Shown: positions 49,488 to 58,491, numbered from the stretch's first letter. The stretch is 64,000 nucleotides of DNA from an uncultured Massilia sp. (GCA_946481275.1 CAMLMV010000007.1:1-64000), one strand, 5' to 3'. Notes: generated by a model from the sequence alone, not told the origin. Translations and numbers: made by a program.

Positions 49488-52400
49488 TCAATGAATCGGG
49501 GCCTGCGCGCGCCGCGTGCCGCGCCGCTTCCCGAGTGCGCGCGCGGCGCGTTCCCGCAGTCCCATCACGACCACGAAGAACACCGGCACGAAGAACACGG
49601 CCAGCACGGTCGCCGTGATCACGCCGCCCAGTACGCCGGTACCGATGGCGTGCTGGGTCTCGGCGCTGGCGCCCGTGGCGATCACGAGCGGCACCACGCC
49701 CAGGCCGAACGCCAGCGACGTCATGACGATCGGCCGAAGGCGCAGGCGCGCGGCTTCGAGTGCGGACGCCGCGAGATTCATGCCGCCATCGTGGAACTGT
49801 TTCGCAAATTCGACGATCAGCACGGCGTTCTTGGCCGACAGGCCGATCACGGTGATCATGCCGACCTTGAAGAACACGTCGTTCGGCAGGCCGCGCAGCA
49901 GCACCGCCGCGATGGCACCCACGAGGCCGAGCGGCACGACGAGCATGACCGACACGGGAATCGACCAGCTTTCGTACAGCGCCGCCAGCGCAAGGAAGAC
50001 GACGATCACCGACAGCGCCATGAGGAGCGGCGCCTGCGACGCGGATTCCCGTTCCTCGCGCGACTCGCTCGCCCATTCGACGGCGAAGCCGCGCGGCAGC
50101 TGCGCCGCCAGGCGCTCCATCTCGTCCATCGCCGCGCCGCTCGTCGTCCCGGGCGCCGCGTTGCCGGAAATGCGCGCGGCCGGATATCCCTGGTAGCGGA
50201 CCATCTGCAACGGCGCTTCCGTCCACACGGGCCGGACCACCTCGGACAACGGCACCATGCCGCCGCCGGCGTTCTTCACGGTGAGCCTGAGGACGTCGTC
50301 GACCTTCATGCGTGCCTTCGCATCCGCCTGCACGATCACCTGCTGCATCCGGCCGGCGTTCGGAAAATCGTTGACGTAGTACGAGCCCATCGCGATCGAC
50401 AGCGTGTCGCCGATGTCGGCGAAATTGATGCCCATCGCTTCCGCCCTGGCGCGGTCGATGTCCAGCCGGATGCTCGTGCCGGACGGCAGGCCGTCCGCAC
50501 GGACGTCCGCGAGGAGGGGGCTCAGTGCGGCCAGCTTCACCAACTGTTGTTCGGCGTCCCGCAACGCGGCGTGGCCGCGGCCGGCCCGGTCTTCCAGACG
50601 CAGCGTGAAGCCGGACGACGTCCCGAAACCGTCGATGGCCGGCGGCATGAGGGTCATCGCCGTGCCTTCGCGGCTGGCGCTCATGGCTTCCTGCGCCAGC
50701 GCCATCTCGTCCCGGGTGGCTGTGCCGCGCGACCTGTCCCGGTCCTTCAGGATGGTGTAGGCCATCGCGGTGTTCGGGCCGGAACCGGAGAACCCGAACC
50801 CGAGCAGGGACGTGCTGGACTCGATGTCCGGCCGTGCCGCGACGTGGCGCTCGTAGGCTTTCACGACGTCGAGCGTGCGCTTGAGCGTCGCGTCCGACGG
50901 CAGCTGGAACGACGTCATGAAGTAGCCCTGGTCCTCGTCGGGCAGGAAGGACGACGGCAGGGCGGAGAAGCCGAGCGCCAGCACCACGGCGATGGCCAGC
51001 CATGCGCCCACCAGCCGCAAGGGGCGCCCGATGCAGGCGGCCGTCAGCGCGCGATAGCGTCCGGTGAGCCGCCCGAACGCGCGGTCGAACCAGCCGAAGA
51101 ATCCCCGCTTCGCGGCGTGGCCCGCCGCGGCGGGGCGCAGCAGCGTCGCGCACAGGGCCGGCGTGAACGTGAGCGCGAGGAAGGCCGACAACAGGATCGA
51201 CACCGACATCGACAGGGCGAACTGGCGGTAGATGACGCCGACCGAGCCGCCCGCGAACGCCATCGGAAAGAATACGGCGGTGAGCACGAGCGTGATGCCG
51301 ATCACCGCACCGGAGATTTCCTTCATCGCTTTCGAGGTCGCATCCCGGGGCGACAGGCCTTCGGTCGTCATCAGGCGTTCGACGTTCTCGACGACCACGA
51401 TGGCGTCGTCGACGATGATGCCGATCGCCAGCACCATGCCGAACATGGTCAGCACATTGATCGAGAATCCGGCCACCAGCATGACGGTGAAAGTGCCCAG
51501 CAGCGCGATCGGCGCGACGAGCGCGGGGATCAGCGTATAGCGCACGTTCTGCAGGAACAGGTACATCACCAGGAAGACCAGCACCATGGCTTCCAGCAGC
51601 GTATGGACGACCTTTTCGATCGACAGCTTCACGAACGGTGCGGTGTCGAGCTGGATCGATTGGACGATCCCGCGCGGCAGCGTCGTGCCGAGCGCGTCCA
51701 GGCGCGCACGGACGGCCGCGGCCGTCGCCACGGCGTTGGCGCCGGGGGCGAGCTGCACGCCGGCGCTGGTGGACGGCTGCCCGTTCTCGCGGGTGCTGAA
51801 GCTGTAGCTTTGCGATCCGAGTTCGACCCGCGCCACGTCGCCGAGGACGACGCTCGAACCGTTGCGGTTGGCGCGCAGGACGATCCGCGCGAACTCTTCC
51901 GGCGTGGACAACTGGGCCCGCACGGCCAGCGGGATGTTGATCTGCTGGCCGGCCCGCGCGGGTTCGTCGCCGATCCGGCCGGGCGCGATCTGCGCGTTCT
52001 GGCGGGCGATGGCGGCGGTGACTTCCGGCAGCGACAGCTTGTAGGCCACGAGTTTGCCGGGATCGACCCAGATGCGCATGGCCTTTTCCGCGCCGAAGAC
52101 CTGGACCTTGCCGACGCCGGGCACGCGCCGCAGTTCCTCGACGACGTTGCGGACCATGTAGTCGCTCAGGTCCGTTTCGCTGAACGCGGCGTCCGGCGCG
52201 GTCAGGCCGACGAGCATCAGGAAATTCGACGTCGCCGCCTCGACGCTCAGGCCATTCTGGCGCACGGCCTGCGGCAGGCGGGGTTCCACGGCCTTCAGGC
52301 GGTTCTGTACGTCCACCAGCGCCAGCTCGGGATCGACGCCCGGGCGAAACGTCACGGTGATCTGCGCCGAGCCCGTGCTGTCCGTGCTCGATTCGAAGTA

Positions 52401-52628
52401 CAGCATGTTCTTGACGCTCGCGAGCTCGCGTTCGATGAGACCCACGACCGCATCGTTCATGGTCGCGGCTGTCGCACCGGGATACGTCGCGCCGATCGTG
52501 ACGGACGGCGGCGCGACGTTGGGGTAGCGTTCCACTGGCAGGCGCGGAATGGCGATCAGGCCCACCAGGATGATGAATAGCGCAATCACCCACGCGAACA
52601 CGGGACGCTTGATGAAAAACTGGGGCAT
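49488..52628 (-). CDS. RND multidrug efflux pump, HAE1 (AcrB/MexB) type
   Basis: 1,046 residues, normal for the family. The N-terminus FFIKRPVFAWVIALFIILVG, VERYPNVAPPSVTI and YPGATAATMNDAVVGLIE match HAE1 pumps. The TM4 motif GIIVDDAIVVVENVERLM carries the Asp pair of the proton relay, and there are 12 predicted helices with two large periplasmic loops. No membrane-fusion or TolC-type gene is adjacent, so partners must come from elsewhere. It is divergent from a two-component system at 52,704, a common arrangement for regulated pumps. Confidence 0.92.
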   Translation of the reverse strand: MPQFFIKRPVFAWVIALFIILVGLIAIPRLPVERYPNVAPPSVTIGATYPGATAATMNDAVVGLIERELASVKNMLYFESSTDSTGSAQITVTFRPGVDPELALVDVQNRLKAVEPRLPQAVRQNGLSVEAATSNFLMLVGLTAPDAAFSETDLSDYMVRNVVEELRRVPGVGKVQVFGAEKAMRIWVDPGKLVAYKLSLPEVTAAIARQNAQIAPGRIGDEPARAGQQINIPLAVRAQLSTPEEFARIVLRANRNGSSVVLGDVARVELGSQSYSFSTRENGQPSTSAGVQLAPGANAVATAAAVRARLDALGTTLPRGIVQSIQLDTAPFVKLSIEKVVHTLLEAMVLVFLVMYLFLQNVRYTLIPALVAPIALLGTFTVMLVAGFSINVLTMFGMVLAIGIIVDDAIVVVENVERLMTTEGLSPRDATSKAMKEISGAVIGITLVLTAVFFPMAFAGGSVGVIYRQFALSMSVSILLSAFLALTFTPALCATLLRPAAAGHAAKRGFFGWFDRAFGRLTGRYRALTAACIGRPLRLVGAWLAIAVVLALGFSALPSSFLPDEDQGYFMTSFQLPSDATLKRTLDVVKAYERHVAARPDIESSTSLLGFGFSGSGPNTAMAYTILKDRDRSRGTATRDEMALAQEAMSASREGTAMTLMPPAIDGFGTSSGFTLRLEDRAGRGHAALRDAEQQLVKLAALSPLLADVRADGLPSGTSIRLDIDRARAEAMGINFADIGDTLSIAMGSYYVNDFPNAGRMQQVIVQADAKARMKVDDVLRLTVKNAGGGMVPLSEVVRPVWTEAPLQMVRYQGYPAARISGNAAPGTTSGAAMDEMERLAAQLPRGFAVEWASESREERESASQAPLLMALSVIVVFLALAALYESWSIPVSVMLVVPLGLVGAIAAVLLRGLPNDVFFKVGMITVIGLSAKNAVLIVEFAKQFHDGGMNLAASALEAARLRLRPIVMTSLAFGLGVVPLVIATGASAETQHAIGTGVLGGVITATVLAVFFVPVFFVVVMGLRERAARALGKRRGTRRAQAPIH

Positions 52629-52703
52629 GTCCGATAATTCTCGTCAAAGGGCGGATTGTGGAGTGCCGCCGTTGCGATACGGTTGGACTTTCGTGGAGAT
52701 TCG

Positions 52704-53426
52704 ATGGATACGATGAACGGGGCAGGGCATCCGTCCGCACTGGTGCTGGTGGCCGAGGACGACGACGAGATTGCCGATATCCTCGCGTCCTACCTCGCGC
52801 GCAGCGGCTTCCGGACGCTGCGCGCGCGGGACGGCCGGCAAACGCTCGACCTGCACCTGTCCGCCCGGCCCGACCTCGTCCTGCTCGACGTGCAGATGCC
52901 GCTCGTGAATGGCTGGATGGTGCTCGCGGAACTGCGCCGGCGCGGTACGACGCCCGTCATCATGGTGACCGCGATGGACCAGGACATCGATAAGCTGATG
53001 GGACTGCGCACGGGCGCCGACGATTACGTCGTGAAGCCGTTCAACCCGGCCGAAGTGGTTGCGCGCGCGGAAGCCGTGCTGCGCCGCGCCGCGCCGCCCG
53101 CGCATGCCGGGCCGCGCGTCATGCGGATCGGTGCACTGAGCATCGACCTCGACAGGCACGAAGTCGTCGCACAGGCGCAAGGACAACTGGTGCCGGTCCA
53201 GCTGACGCTTACCGAATTCCGGTTGCTGGCCCATCTGGCCGCGGCACCGCAGCGGGTGTTCGGCCGGATGGATTTGCTGACGCATTGCCTGCCGGACGGC
53301 GAAGCGCTGGAGCGCACCGTCGACAGTCATGTGAGCAAGCTGCGCAGGAAGCTCGAAGAGGTTGGCATCGCCGAGGTGCCCGTGAACGTGCGCGGCGTCG
53401 GGTACAAGTTCGGCGGCGGCGCGTGA
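52704..53426 (+). CDS. OmpR/PhoB-type response regulator (BaeR/AdeR-like)
   Basis: 240 residues. The receiver domain (about 12-125) shows acidic pocket AEDDDE, phospho-acceptor Asp in VLLDVQMPLVNGW, Thr in MVTAMDQ and Lys in YVVKPFNP. A winged-helix effector lies at about 140-238 (LTLTEFRLLAHLA, HVSKLRRKLEE, VRGVGYKF). ATG 52,704 with TGGAGAT upstream is preferred. Its stop overlaps the kinase start (GTGA). Divergence from the RND pump gene with a 75-base gap suggests it controls that pump. Confidence 0.92.
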   Translation: MDTMNGAGHPSALVLVAEDDDEIADILASYLARSGFRTLRARDGRQTLDLHLSARPDLVLLDVQMPLVNGWMVLAELRRRGTTPVIMVTAMDQDIDKLMGLRTGADDYVVKPFNPAEVVARAEAVLRRAAPPAHAGPRVMRIGALSIDLDRHEVVAQAQGQLVPVQLTLTEFRLLAHLAAAPQRVFGRMDLLTHCLPDGEALERTVDSHVSKLRRKLEEVGIAEVPVNVRGVGYKFGGGA

Positions 53427-54511
53427 AGAAGCTGCATGGATTGAGCCGCCGGATCGCGCTGACGGTCGCGTCGCTGGTGCTGTTCGTGATGCTGGCGACG
53501 GTCGCCAGCACGTATGTCTTCTATGCGCTGATGTTCAGGTATGCGCCGGCCTACGTGTCCGCCGCGGACCAGTGGCTGCCGACGGACGCGGAATGGGGCT
53601 GGATCGGCGCGACGACGGCCGTCGCGGTCGTGCTGGCGGTCGCGGTGGCCGTCAAGTTGGCCAGGCGCCTGCTGGTGCCGCTGACCTCCGTCGCCGATGG
53701 CTTGCGCAGGGTATCCCTGGGCGACCTGGACGTGCGCGCCGACGGGGCGGACAGCGCGCTGGGCGAGGCGTCCCACCTGGTCGACGATTTCAATACGATG
53801 GCCGAGCGGCTGCGGCGGATGGCGCGCGAGCAGGCGTTCTGGAACGCGGCGATCGCGCATGAGTTGCGCACGCCGGTCACCATCCTGCGCGGCCGGCTCC
53901 AGGGGTTGGCCGAAGGCGTCTTCGAACCGGACGTCAAATTGTTCCGCAATCTGCTGGGGCAGGTGGAACATCTTGGCGGCCTGATCGAAGACTTGCGCGT
54001 GGTCGGACTGGCGGAAAGCGGCCATCTGACCCTGCGCCTTGCGCCGTGCCGCCTGGCCGATGAGCTCAGGAGCGTCGTCGATCTGCTGGCGCCCGATTTG
54101 CAGGCCGCAGGCTTTGCGCCGGCCGTGGACCTCGACGACGGCGAGGTCACGTGCGACGCAGCGCGCATCCGCCAGGCGCTGCTGGCATTGCTGGACAACG
54201 CGCGCCGGCACGCGTTGCCGGGCGCACTGGCCGTCGACCTGCGCCTGGCCGGCGGGCAGGCGCGCCTGACGGTCACCGACAGCGGCCCGGGCGTCGACCC
54301 GGCATTGACCACGTCGATCTTCGATGCCTTCCAGCGCGGCGCGAAAGCGCGTGCCGATGCCGGCAGCGGTCTCGGGCTGGCCGTGGTCAGGGCCATCGCC
54401 CAGGCGCATGGCGGGCAGGCCGCGTGTCATGCGGCGGCGACCGGCGGGACGACGTTCGAAATGGCCTGGCCGGCCGCGCTCGCCGCGGCACCCTCTACGC
54501 GGGGCGACTAG
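53423..54511 (+). CDS. Sensor histidine kinase (BaeS/AdeS-like)
   Basis: 362 residues. Two membrane helices (about 9-32 and 55-80) enclose a very short periplasmic loop of about 25 residues. HAMP covers about 80-130, the H-box AIAHELRTPVTILRGRL places the phospho-His near residue 150, and the ATP-binding region has LLALLDNARRHALPG (N-box), TDSGPGVDP (G1) and GSGLGLAVV (G2). The small sensor loop suggests sensing in or near the membrane, as for envelope or drug stress. The GTG start at 53,423 overlaps the regulator's stop by four bases. Confidence 0.9.
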   Translation: MKKLHGLSRRIALTVASLVLFVMLATVASTYVFYALMFRYAPAYVSAADQWLPTDAEWGWIGATTAVAVVLAVAVAVKLARRLLVPLTSVADGLRRVSLGDLDVRADGADSALGEASHLVDDFNTMAERLRRMAREQAFWNAAIAHELRTPVTILRGRLQGLAEGVFEPDVKLFRNLLGQVEHLGGLIEDLRVVGLAESGHLTLRLAPCRLADELRSVVDLLAPDLQAAGFAPAVDLDDGEVTCDAARIRQALLALLDNARRHALPGALAVDLRLAGGQARLTVTDSGPGVDPALTTSIFDAFQRGAKARADAGSGLGLAVVRAIAQAHGGQAACHAAATGGTTFEMAWPAALAAAPSTRGD

Positions 54512-54967
54512 CAAGGAGCACGGCCACCGTCCGTTCATGGATCGTCGCGAGGAGCCGAGACCGTTGGCGCGCTTCGGAACGTTTACTGGACGGCAGGCGT
54601 TGCAGGTCCGGCGGCGTCAACGGCAGGCACGCCATGTCGAAATCGCCTTCGGGGCGGCTCGTCGCTCCGCACTCGCTGCTATCGAAAACGTGCACACAAG
54701 TGTGCAGCGTTCTCTTCCTGCCCCGAGCCGTCTTGCTGGCCGTGCTGGACAGTCCGGCGCTGCCGGCACTTGAAAGGCGGTCTTTCAGCCGACCCTGCTA
54801 GCCGGTACACACTATGTACGTTTCAATAGCCCGCAGTAAATGCATAGCGGTTCATGATTTGTTTTCTTAATTCCGGTAGCTTTAATATATTTGTATTTAC
54901 ATCGATCCCTCCTGCCCTCTGATTGTGCTTATTCGAGCAACAACAGGTTCAACAATCGGGGGAGAAA
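54512..54967. other. Intergenic stretch with a perfect palindrome
   Basis: About 456 bases without a recognisable gene. The main structure is TGCACACAAGTGTGCA at 54,691-54,706, a 7-bp perfect inverted repeat around AA. The last 150 bases are AT-rich (54,820-54,920) and probably hold the promoter of the following secreted-protein gene. Confidence 0.5.
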
Positions 54968-55831
54968 ATGATCGACACATCGAAGGGAGTGCACCACCTG
55001 CGCAGTGCGTCCGTCCTTCTGCTGCTCCTGGCAGCCCAGTCCGGACCGGCGGACGCCCAGGGCAGGAGCGGGACGACGCTAGCCGCCTACAAGACCATCG
55101 ACATCTGCGCGGTCAATACGACGACCTGGCGCTATTCGGGCACCATCGCCCTCTGGAACGAGGGCGCGGTGGCGACCCAGGGCCTGAACATCTACGACCG
55201 CATCCAGAACAAGACAGGCACCGTCTGGATCGATGGCCCCACCGCGCTGTCCGGCACGATGCCCGACATTCCGGCCGGCACGACCCAGCAGACGGCGACG
55301 TTATTCAACTACAGCGTCGACGCCGCCGCGCTCCCGGGCACGATACGCAATGTCGCGACGATCACGATCCTGAACCACTCGGGTTCGATCGGCACGCCCA
55401 AGGGGCCGGAACCGAAAGCGACGTTCACCGGCGAGGTCAAGCCCTGTGCCCAGCCCGGCGGCTGCACCTATACGCAGGGCTACTGGGGCAGCAAACCCGG
55501 CGTCGTGTGGCCGTCGCCGTACGACCGCTACGCCTCCTTTTACCTGAGCGGGCAATCCTGGCAAGGCGTGCTCGATACGCCGGTCAATGTCTCACAGGGT
55601 TATTATCAGCTCGCCCATCAATTTATCGCGGCCACCCTGAACGTGGCCAACGGCGCGGCCGTCCCGGCCGGCGTCAGCACGACCCTGAGCCTGGCGGATA
55701 ACTGGCTCAGCACGAACCTCCCGGGCGCGTGTACCGGTCCGTCCAGCTGCGGCCAGCAGAAGGACTGGGCCCAGGTGCTCGACCAATACAATAATGGCCT
55801 GTATCCGGGAGGTCCCCAGCACTGCGAGTGA
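54968..55831 (+). CDS. Secreted protein of unknown function with TQGYW / LAHQxIAAxLN domain
   Basis: 287 residues. A signal peptide ends near GPADAQ. The first half is a beta-rich Thr/Ala/Gly domain that resembles a DUF11-like or conserved-repeat adhesin module. The second half begins at CTYTQGYWGSKPGVVWP and includes LSGQSWQGVLDTPV, YQLAHQFIAATLNVANGA and DNWLS, a recurrent secreted domain in soil and marine bacteria with no known activity. Several Cys residues could pair in the periplasm or outside the cell. GGGGGAGAAA precedes ATG 54,968. It is monocistronic as far as can be seen. Confidence 0.7.
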   Translation: MIDTSKGVHHLRSASVLLLLLAAQSGPADAQGRSGTTLAAYKTIDICAVNTTTWRYSGTIALWNEGAVATQGLNIYDRIQNKTGTVWIDGPTALSGTMPDIPAGTTQQTATLFNYSVDAAALPGTIRNVATITILNHSGSIGTPKGPEPKATFTGEVKPCAQPGGCTYTQGYWGSKPGVVWPSPYDRYASFYLSGQSWQGVLDTPVNVSQGYYQLAHQFIAATLNVANGAAVPAGVSTTLSLADNWLSTNLPGACTGPSSCGQQKDWAQVLDQYNNGLYPGGPQHCE

Positions 55832-55877
55832 CACGCCTTCACGATTCCCGGGGGTGACGATTCGGTGGCCGTCCACG

Positions 55878-56360
55878 TCACCGCCGGCGCAGGCGCACCA
55901 TCTGGTAACCGGTGCCGAGCACGAACAGCGCGAACACGCACGCCAGCGCCAGCTTGACGGGCGGCGAATCCGGGCCCTGTCCGATCGGATGGCCGACGGG
56001 GAGACGGCTCAGCGTCTCGTTCGTCCCCGGCACCAGCAGCAGCATGAAGCTGAACGACATCAATCCGACCTGCAGATACGCGGCTGCGCGGCCGAGGAAG
56101 GCGATCCGGGGCGCGGCCGTGGCGCACGCCATCACCAGCAAGGTCAGCAGGCCAAGCGCATGCCCCGGGTTGAACCCGCCCGTACTCGACAGTCCGAAGG
56201 CGGTGACGACGGACGCGATCATGCCGGCCCAATAGACCTTGCCCAGGCCGCTGGCCGGATCGATCCTGCCATGGCGTTTGAAGGCCAGCAGGCCGGCGAC
56301 GATGGGGGTCAGGCTCAGCACCGTGTGGATTGCGCCGAGGCTCGAGAGGGGATGGGACAT
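55878..56360 (-). CDS. Small multi-pass membrane protein (DUF2306-like)
   Basis: 160 residues with four or five hydrophobic segments (VLSLTPIVAGLLAF, YWAGMIASVVTAFGL, ALGLLTLLVMACATAAP, VGLMSFSFMLLLVPG, LALACVFALFVLGTGYQ). The N-terminal His/Gly pattern resembles DUF2306 membrane proteins, but the match is weak. Its promoter holds a 15/16 copy of the palindrome found before the upstream TetR gene, so it is very likely a target of that repressor. Function unknown. Confidence 0.65.
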   Translation of the reverse strand: MSHPLSSLGAIHTVLSLTPIVAGLLAFKRHGRIDPASGLGKVYWAGMIASVVTAFGLSSTGGFNPGHALGLLTLLVMACATAAPRIAFLGRAAAYLQVGLMSFSFMLLLVPGTNETLSRLPVGHPIGQGPDSPPVKLALACVFALFVLGTGYQMVRLRRR

Positions 56361-56379
56361 GGTAAGACTCCTTGAGTGC

Positions 56380-56395
56380 TACCTACTAGTTGGTA
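56380..56395. promoter_or_regulatory. TetR operator copy 1 (before the membrane protein gene)
   Basis: TACCTACTAGTTGGTA differs at one position from the perfect palindrome at 57,046-57,061. It lies 20 bases upstream of the membrane protein start. Confidence 0.75.
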
Positions 56396-56408
56396 GGTCG
56401 CTGGTGCT

Positions 56409-56433
56409 AAAAAAAGGCCCGGCGAACCGGACC
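56409..56433 (-). terminator. Rho-independent terminator of the TetR gene
   Basis: On the minus strand GGTCCGG and CCGGGCC (one mismatch) close over a TTCG tetraloop and run into seven T residues. It lies 17 bases after the TetR stop codon. Confidence 0.85.
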
Positions 56434-56449
56434 CGGATACGCTGAACGA

Positions 56450-57034
56450 TCAGGCCCCGGCCGACAGGCGTGCCAGTTGCGGGTCCATGATGGTGCCGAA
56501 GATGGCGGTATCGCCATAGGCGCGGGCCGACAGCATGGCACCGTGCACGGTCGCCATGAAGGCTTCCGCTTCCACGCGCGGCGTCTCGGCCAGCGTCACG
56601 ACGCCCAGCGCCGCGCCACGCTCGAGGACCGACGTGAGCCAGCCCGACAGGAAGCGGAAATACGTGCGGATCTCGAGCGCGATCTCTTCCGGCAGCACCG
56701 GCAATTCGTTGGCCAGCAAGGCGCAGATGCAGAACGGTGCGCTCGCGTCCCCGATACAGGCCTTCCAGTACGCGATATAGGCCCGGAGCTGGTCGAGCGG
56801 TCCCGGGATGGCGCGTTCGAGATTGGCGATGCCTTCCTCGGCGGCTTCCCGATACCGGATGACGAGGGTCTTCACCAGATCGACCTTGCTCGGGAAGTGG
56901 TGGTGGATGCTCGGCTTGCGGATGCCCACCACCTGTGCAATGTCTGCATAGCTGAAACCGTTGTAACCGCCGGCGACGATCAGGGAACGTGCGCAGTTCA
57001 GGATATCGTCGGCAGTCGAAAGTGATTTGTTCAT
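56450..57034 (-). CDS. TetR/AcrR family regulator
   Basis: 194 residues. The N-terminal helix-turn-helix is seen in GGYNGFSYADIAQVVGIRK, then PSIHHHFPSKVDLV. The C-terminal half is a helical effector domain containing APFCICALLANELPVLP, the style of the AcuR/RutR-like branch with a Cys pair that may respond to electrophiles. ATG 57,034 lies 12 bases from a perfect 16-bp palindrome, implying autoregulation. A nearly identical palindrome precedes the downstream membrane protein gene. The terminator between the two genes supports separate promoters with a shared operator. Confidence 0.88.
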   Translation of the reverse strand: MNKSLSTADDILNCARSLIVAGGYNGFSYADIAQVVGIRKPSIHHHFPSKVDLVKTLVIRYREAAEEGIANLERAIPGPLDQLRAYIAYWKACIGDASAPFCICALLANELPVLPEEIALEIRTYFRFLSGWLTSVLERGAALGVVTLAETPRVEAEAFMATVHGAMLSARAYGDTAIFGTIMDPQLARLSAGA

Positions 57035-57045
57035 GACAGATAGGT

Positions 57046-57061
57046 TACCTACTAGTAGGTA
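57046..57061. promoter_or_regulatory. TetR operator copy 2 (autoregulatory)
   Basis: TACCTACTAGTAGGTA is a perfect 16-bp palindrome immediately upstream of the TetR gene. Its near-copy at 56,380-56,395 defines the site. Confidence 0.8.
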
Positions 57062-57105
57062 GGCTGTCAACCACGGCAAAAGCCGGTAGCGGGATGCGGT
57101 GGCGG

Positions 57106-57390
57106 TTACTGGTCGAGGCTCGCCAGCGCCCAGCACTGCGTCCACGAAAAAATGGCGTGGCGCTGTTCGTTGTCGAAGGCGCCCATCAGGACGTCGCCCA
57201 GGAACCGGGCAACGCTCATGCGGAGCGCGAACGGAAGACATGCCGCCGTCGCGATGGATGACTCGATGTCCGGATGCACGCTCGACATCATGATCTGTAC
57301 GACGAGCTCCGCGTGTTCGGTCCATCCGGCGCCGTCGACGTAGTTCATGAGCGCGGTAACGCTGTCTGGCAGTTTCATCTGGTCTCGCAT
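57106..57390 (-). CDS. Hypothetical small protein
   Basis: 94 residues from ATG 57,390; a longer frame with an upstream start at 57,540 exists but lacks a good ribosome site. The sequence is mainly helical (VTALMNYVDGAGWTEHAELV, ALRMSVARFLGDVL) with no signal peptide or membrane segment. I do not recognise a family. Codon use is similar to its neighbours, which weakly favours a real gene. Confidence 0.4.
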   Translation of the reverse strand: MRDQMKLPDSVTALMNYVDGAGWTEHAELVVQIMMSSVHPDIESSIATAACLPFALRMSVARFLGDVLMGAFDNEQRHAIFSWTQCWALASLDQ

Positions 57391-57647
57391 GGGCAGCGTA
57401 TCCGGCTCGAATGGGTCAAGACACCCAGAGTACAGCAGTCGGGTGACGGACAGGATGAAATGTGGAACAGGGAGACGTATTCGTGGCACGCGATGCAACG
57501 ATATCGTGGTATGGCTGGTACACCGATGCTTGCCCAACATGAAAAGGCGCTATGTACGGACCTTCAACTGTGAATTTTCGATAGAAGCTGTCACGTTCTC
57601 CTGTGGCATCATATCGCGTTCCCGATGCGAACCAACACCATCAATCG

Positions 57648-58050
57648 ATGAATCGATGTACCGTAGCCGCCCTGGGCCTGTTGATGGCGTCGAGCCATGC
57701 GCAATCCGGTCCGCTCGTTCGATCCGGCGGTATTCCGCTGGACGATCTGGCGGCCTCGTCCGATATCAGCAACATCGCGGTGTCTCCCACGTCGACCAGC
57801 GGCAGGCTGTGGCCCACAGCACCGTCACGCTGGTGGACCTGGTGCAGCAAAAGGTCAGCTGGACGAGGCGGATGGCGCCTCCCGACGCGACGGCCAACGT
57901 GTACGTAGTCGCGTGCCGGTTCCACGGGGACAGCGTGTACGCGCTCGCGATGGCGAACAATGCCGGCCGCGTCCACGTGGTCAAGTACGGCAGGAATGGT
58001 GACGAGCTCGGGCACGCTGCGATTCCCGTGCCCACCGAAAGCAGGGTTGC
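57648..58050 (+). pseudogene. Frameshifted exported protein remnant
   Basis: ATG 57,648 opens a signal peptide (CTVAALGLLMASSHAQSG) and a mature start SGGIPLDDLAASSDISNIAV. The continuation HSTVTLVDLVQQKVSWTRRM, then YVVACRFHGDSVYALAMANN, is in another frame, with the shift near 57,800. The product looks like a periplasmic beta-rich protein. It runs directly into the 5'-truncated thioredoxin-family fragment, so both were probably joined by a deletion. Confidence 0.5.
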
Positions 58051-58491
58051 GAGACCTATGTCGGCTACCGCAAGGCCGAGAACTTCGGGTCGGCGGAGCG
58101 GGTCGCGGAAGACCGTCCGCGCACGTATTCCGTGGGCGGTCTCGCCCTGAACCAGTGGGGCCTGGCCGGGAGCTGGGTCGTGGGTGCGGAGAGCGCCGTC
58201 GCCGACGCCCCGGACGCGCGGATCGCCTACCAGTTCAGCGCCCGCGACCTGCACCTCGTGCTCGGCCCCGGCGCGGCGGGCCGCCCGGTGCGCATCAAGG
58301 TGACGCTGGACGGCCAGCCGCCCGGCGCCGACCACGGCACGGACGTCGACGCCGACGGCAACGGCAACGGCGTCGTCACGGCCACCCGGCTGTACCAACT
58401 GGTGCGCCAGTCGGGCAACGTGCGCGCACGCCGTTTCGAAGTGCGCTTTCTCGATCGCGGGGCCGAGGCGTACGCGTTCACGTTCGGCTGA
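58051..58491 (+). pseudogene. C-terminal fragment of a thioredoxin-family (DipZ-like) protein
   Basis: The frame from 58,051 reads ETYVGYRKAENF, LALNQWGLAGSWVVG, RIAYQFSARDLHLVLGP, PPGADHGTDVDADGNGNG and YQLVRQ to the natural C-terminus AYAFTFG. This is the jelly-roll-like tail that follows the thioredoxin domain in DipZ/redoxin-type proteins. The CxxC thioredoxin domain and membrane part are absent, and no proper start precedes it. A GTG at 58,132 would give 119 residues, but that is unlikely to be functional. Confidence 0.65.

Noticed and set aside
48928..52740. Minus-strand open frame of 1,270 codons spanning the RND pump region
   Set aside because: Only its last 181 codons (the GNAT gene) are real. 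The rest is an out-of-frame reading of the pump gene, which has the correct RND motifs in another frame.
58132..58491. Functional small protein from GTG 58,132
   Set aside because: It starts in the middle of a conserved C-terminal module; the upstream in-frame sequence still matches the family, so it is part of a truncated gene.
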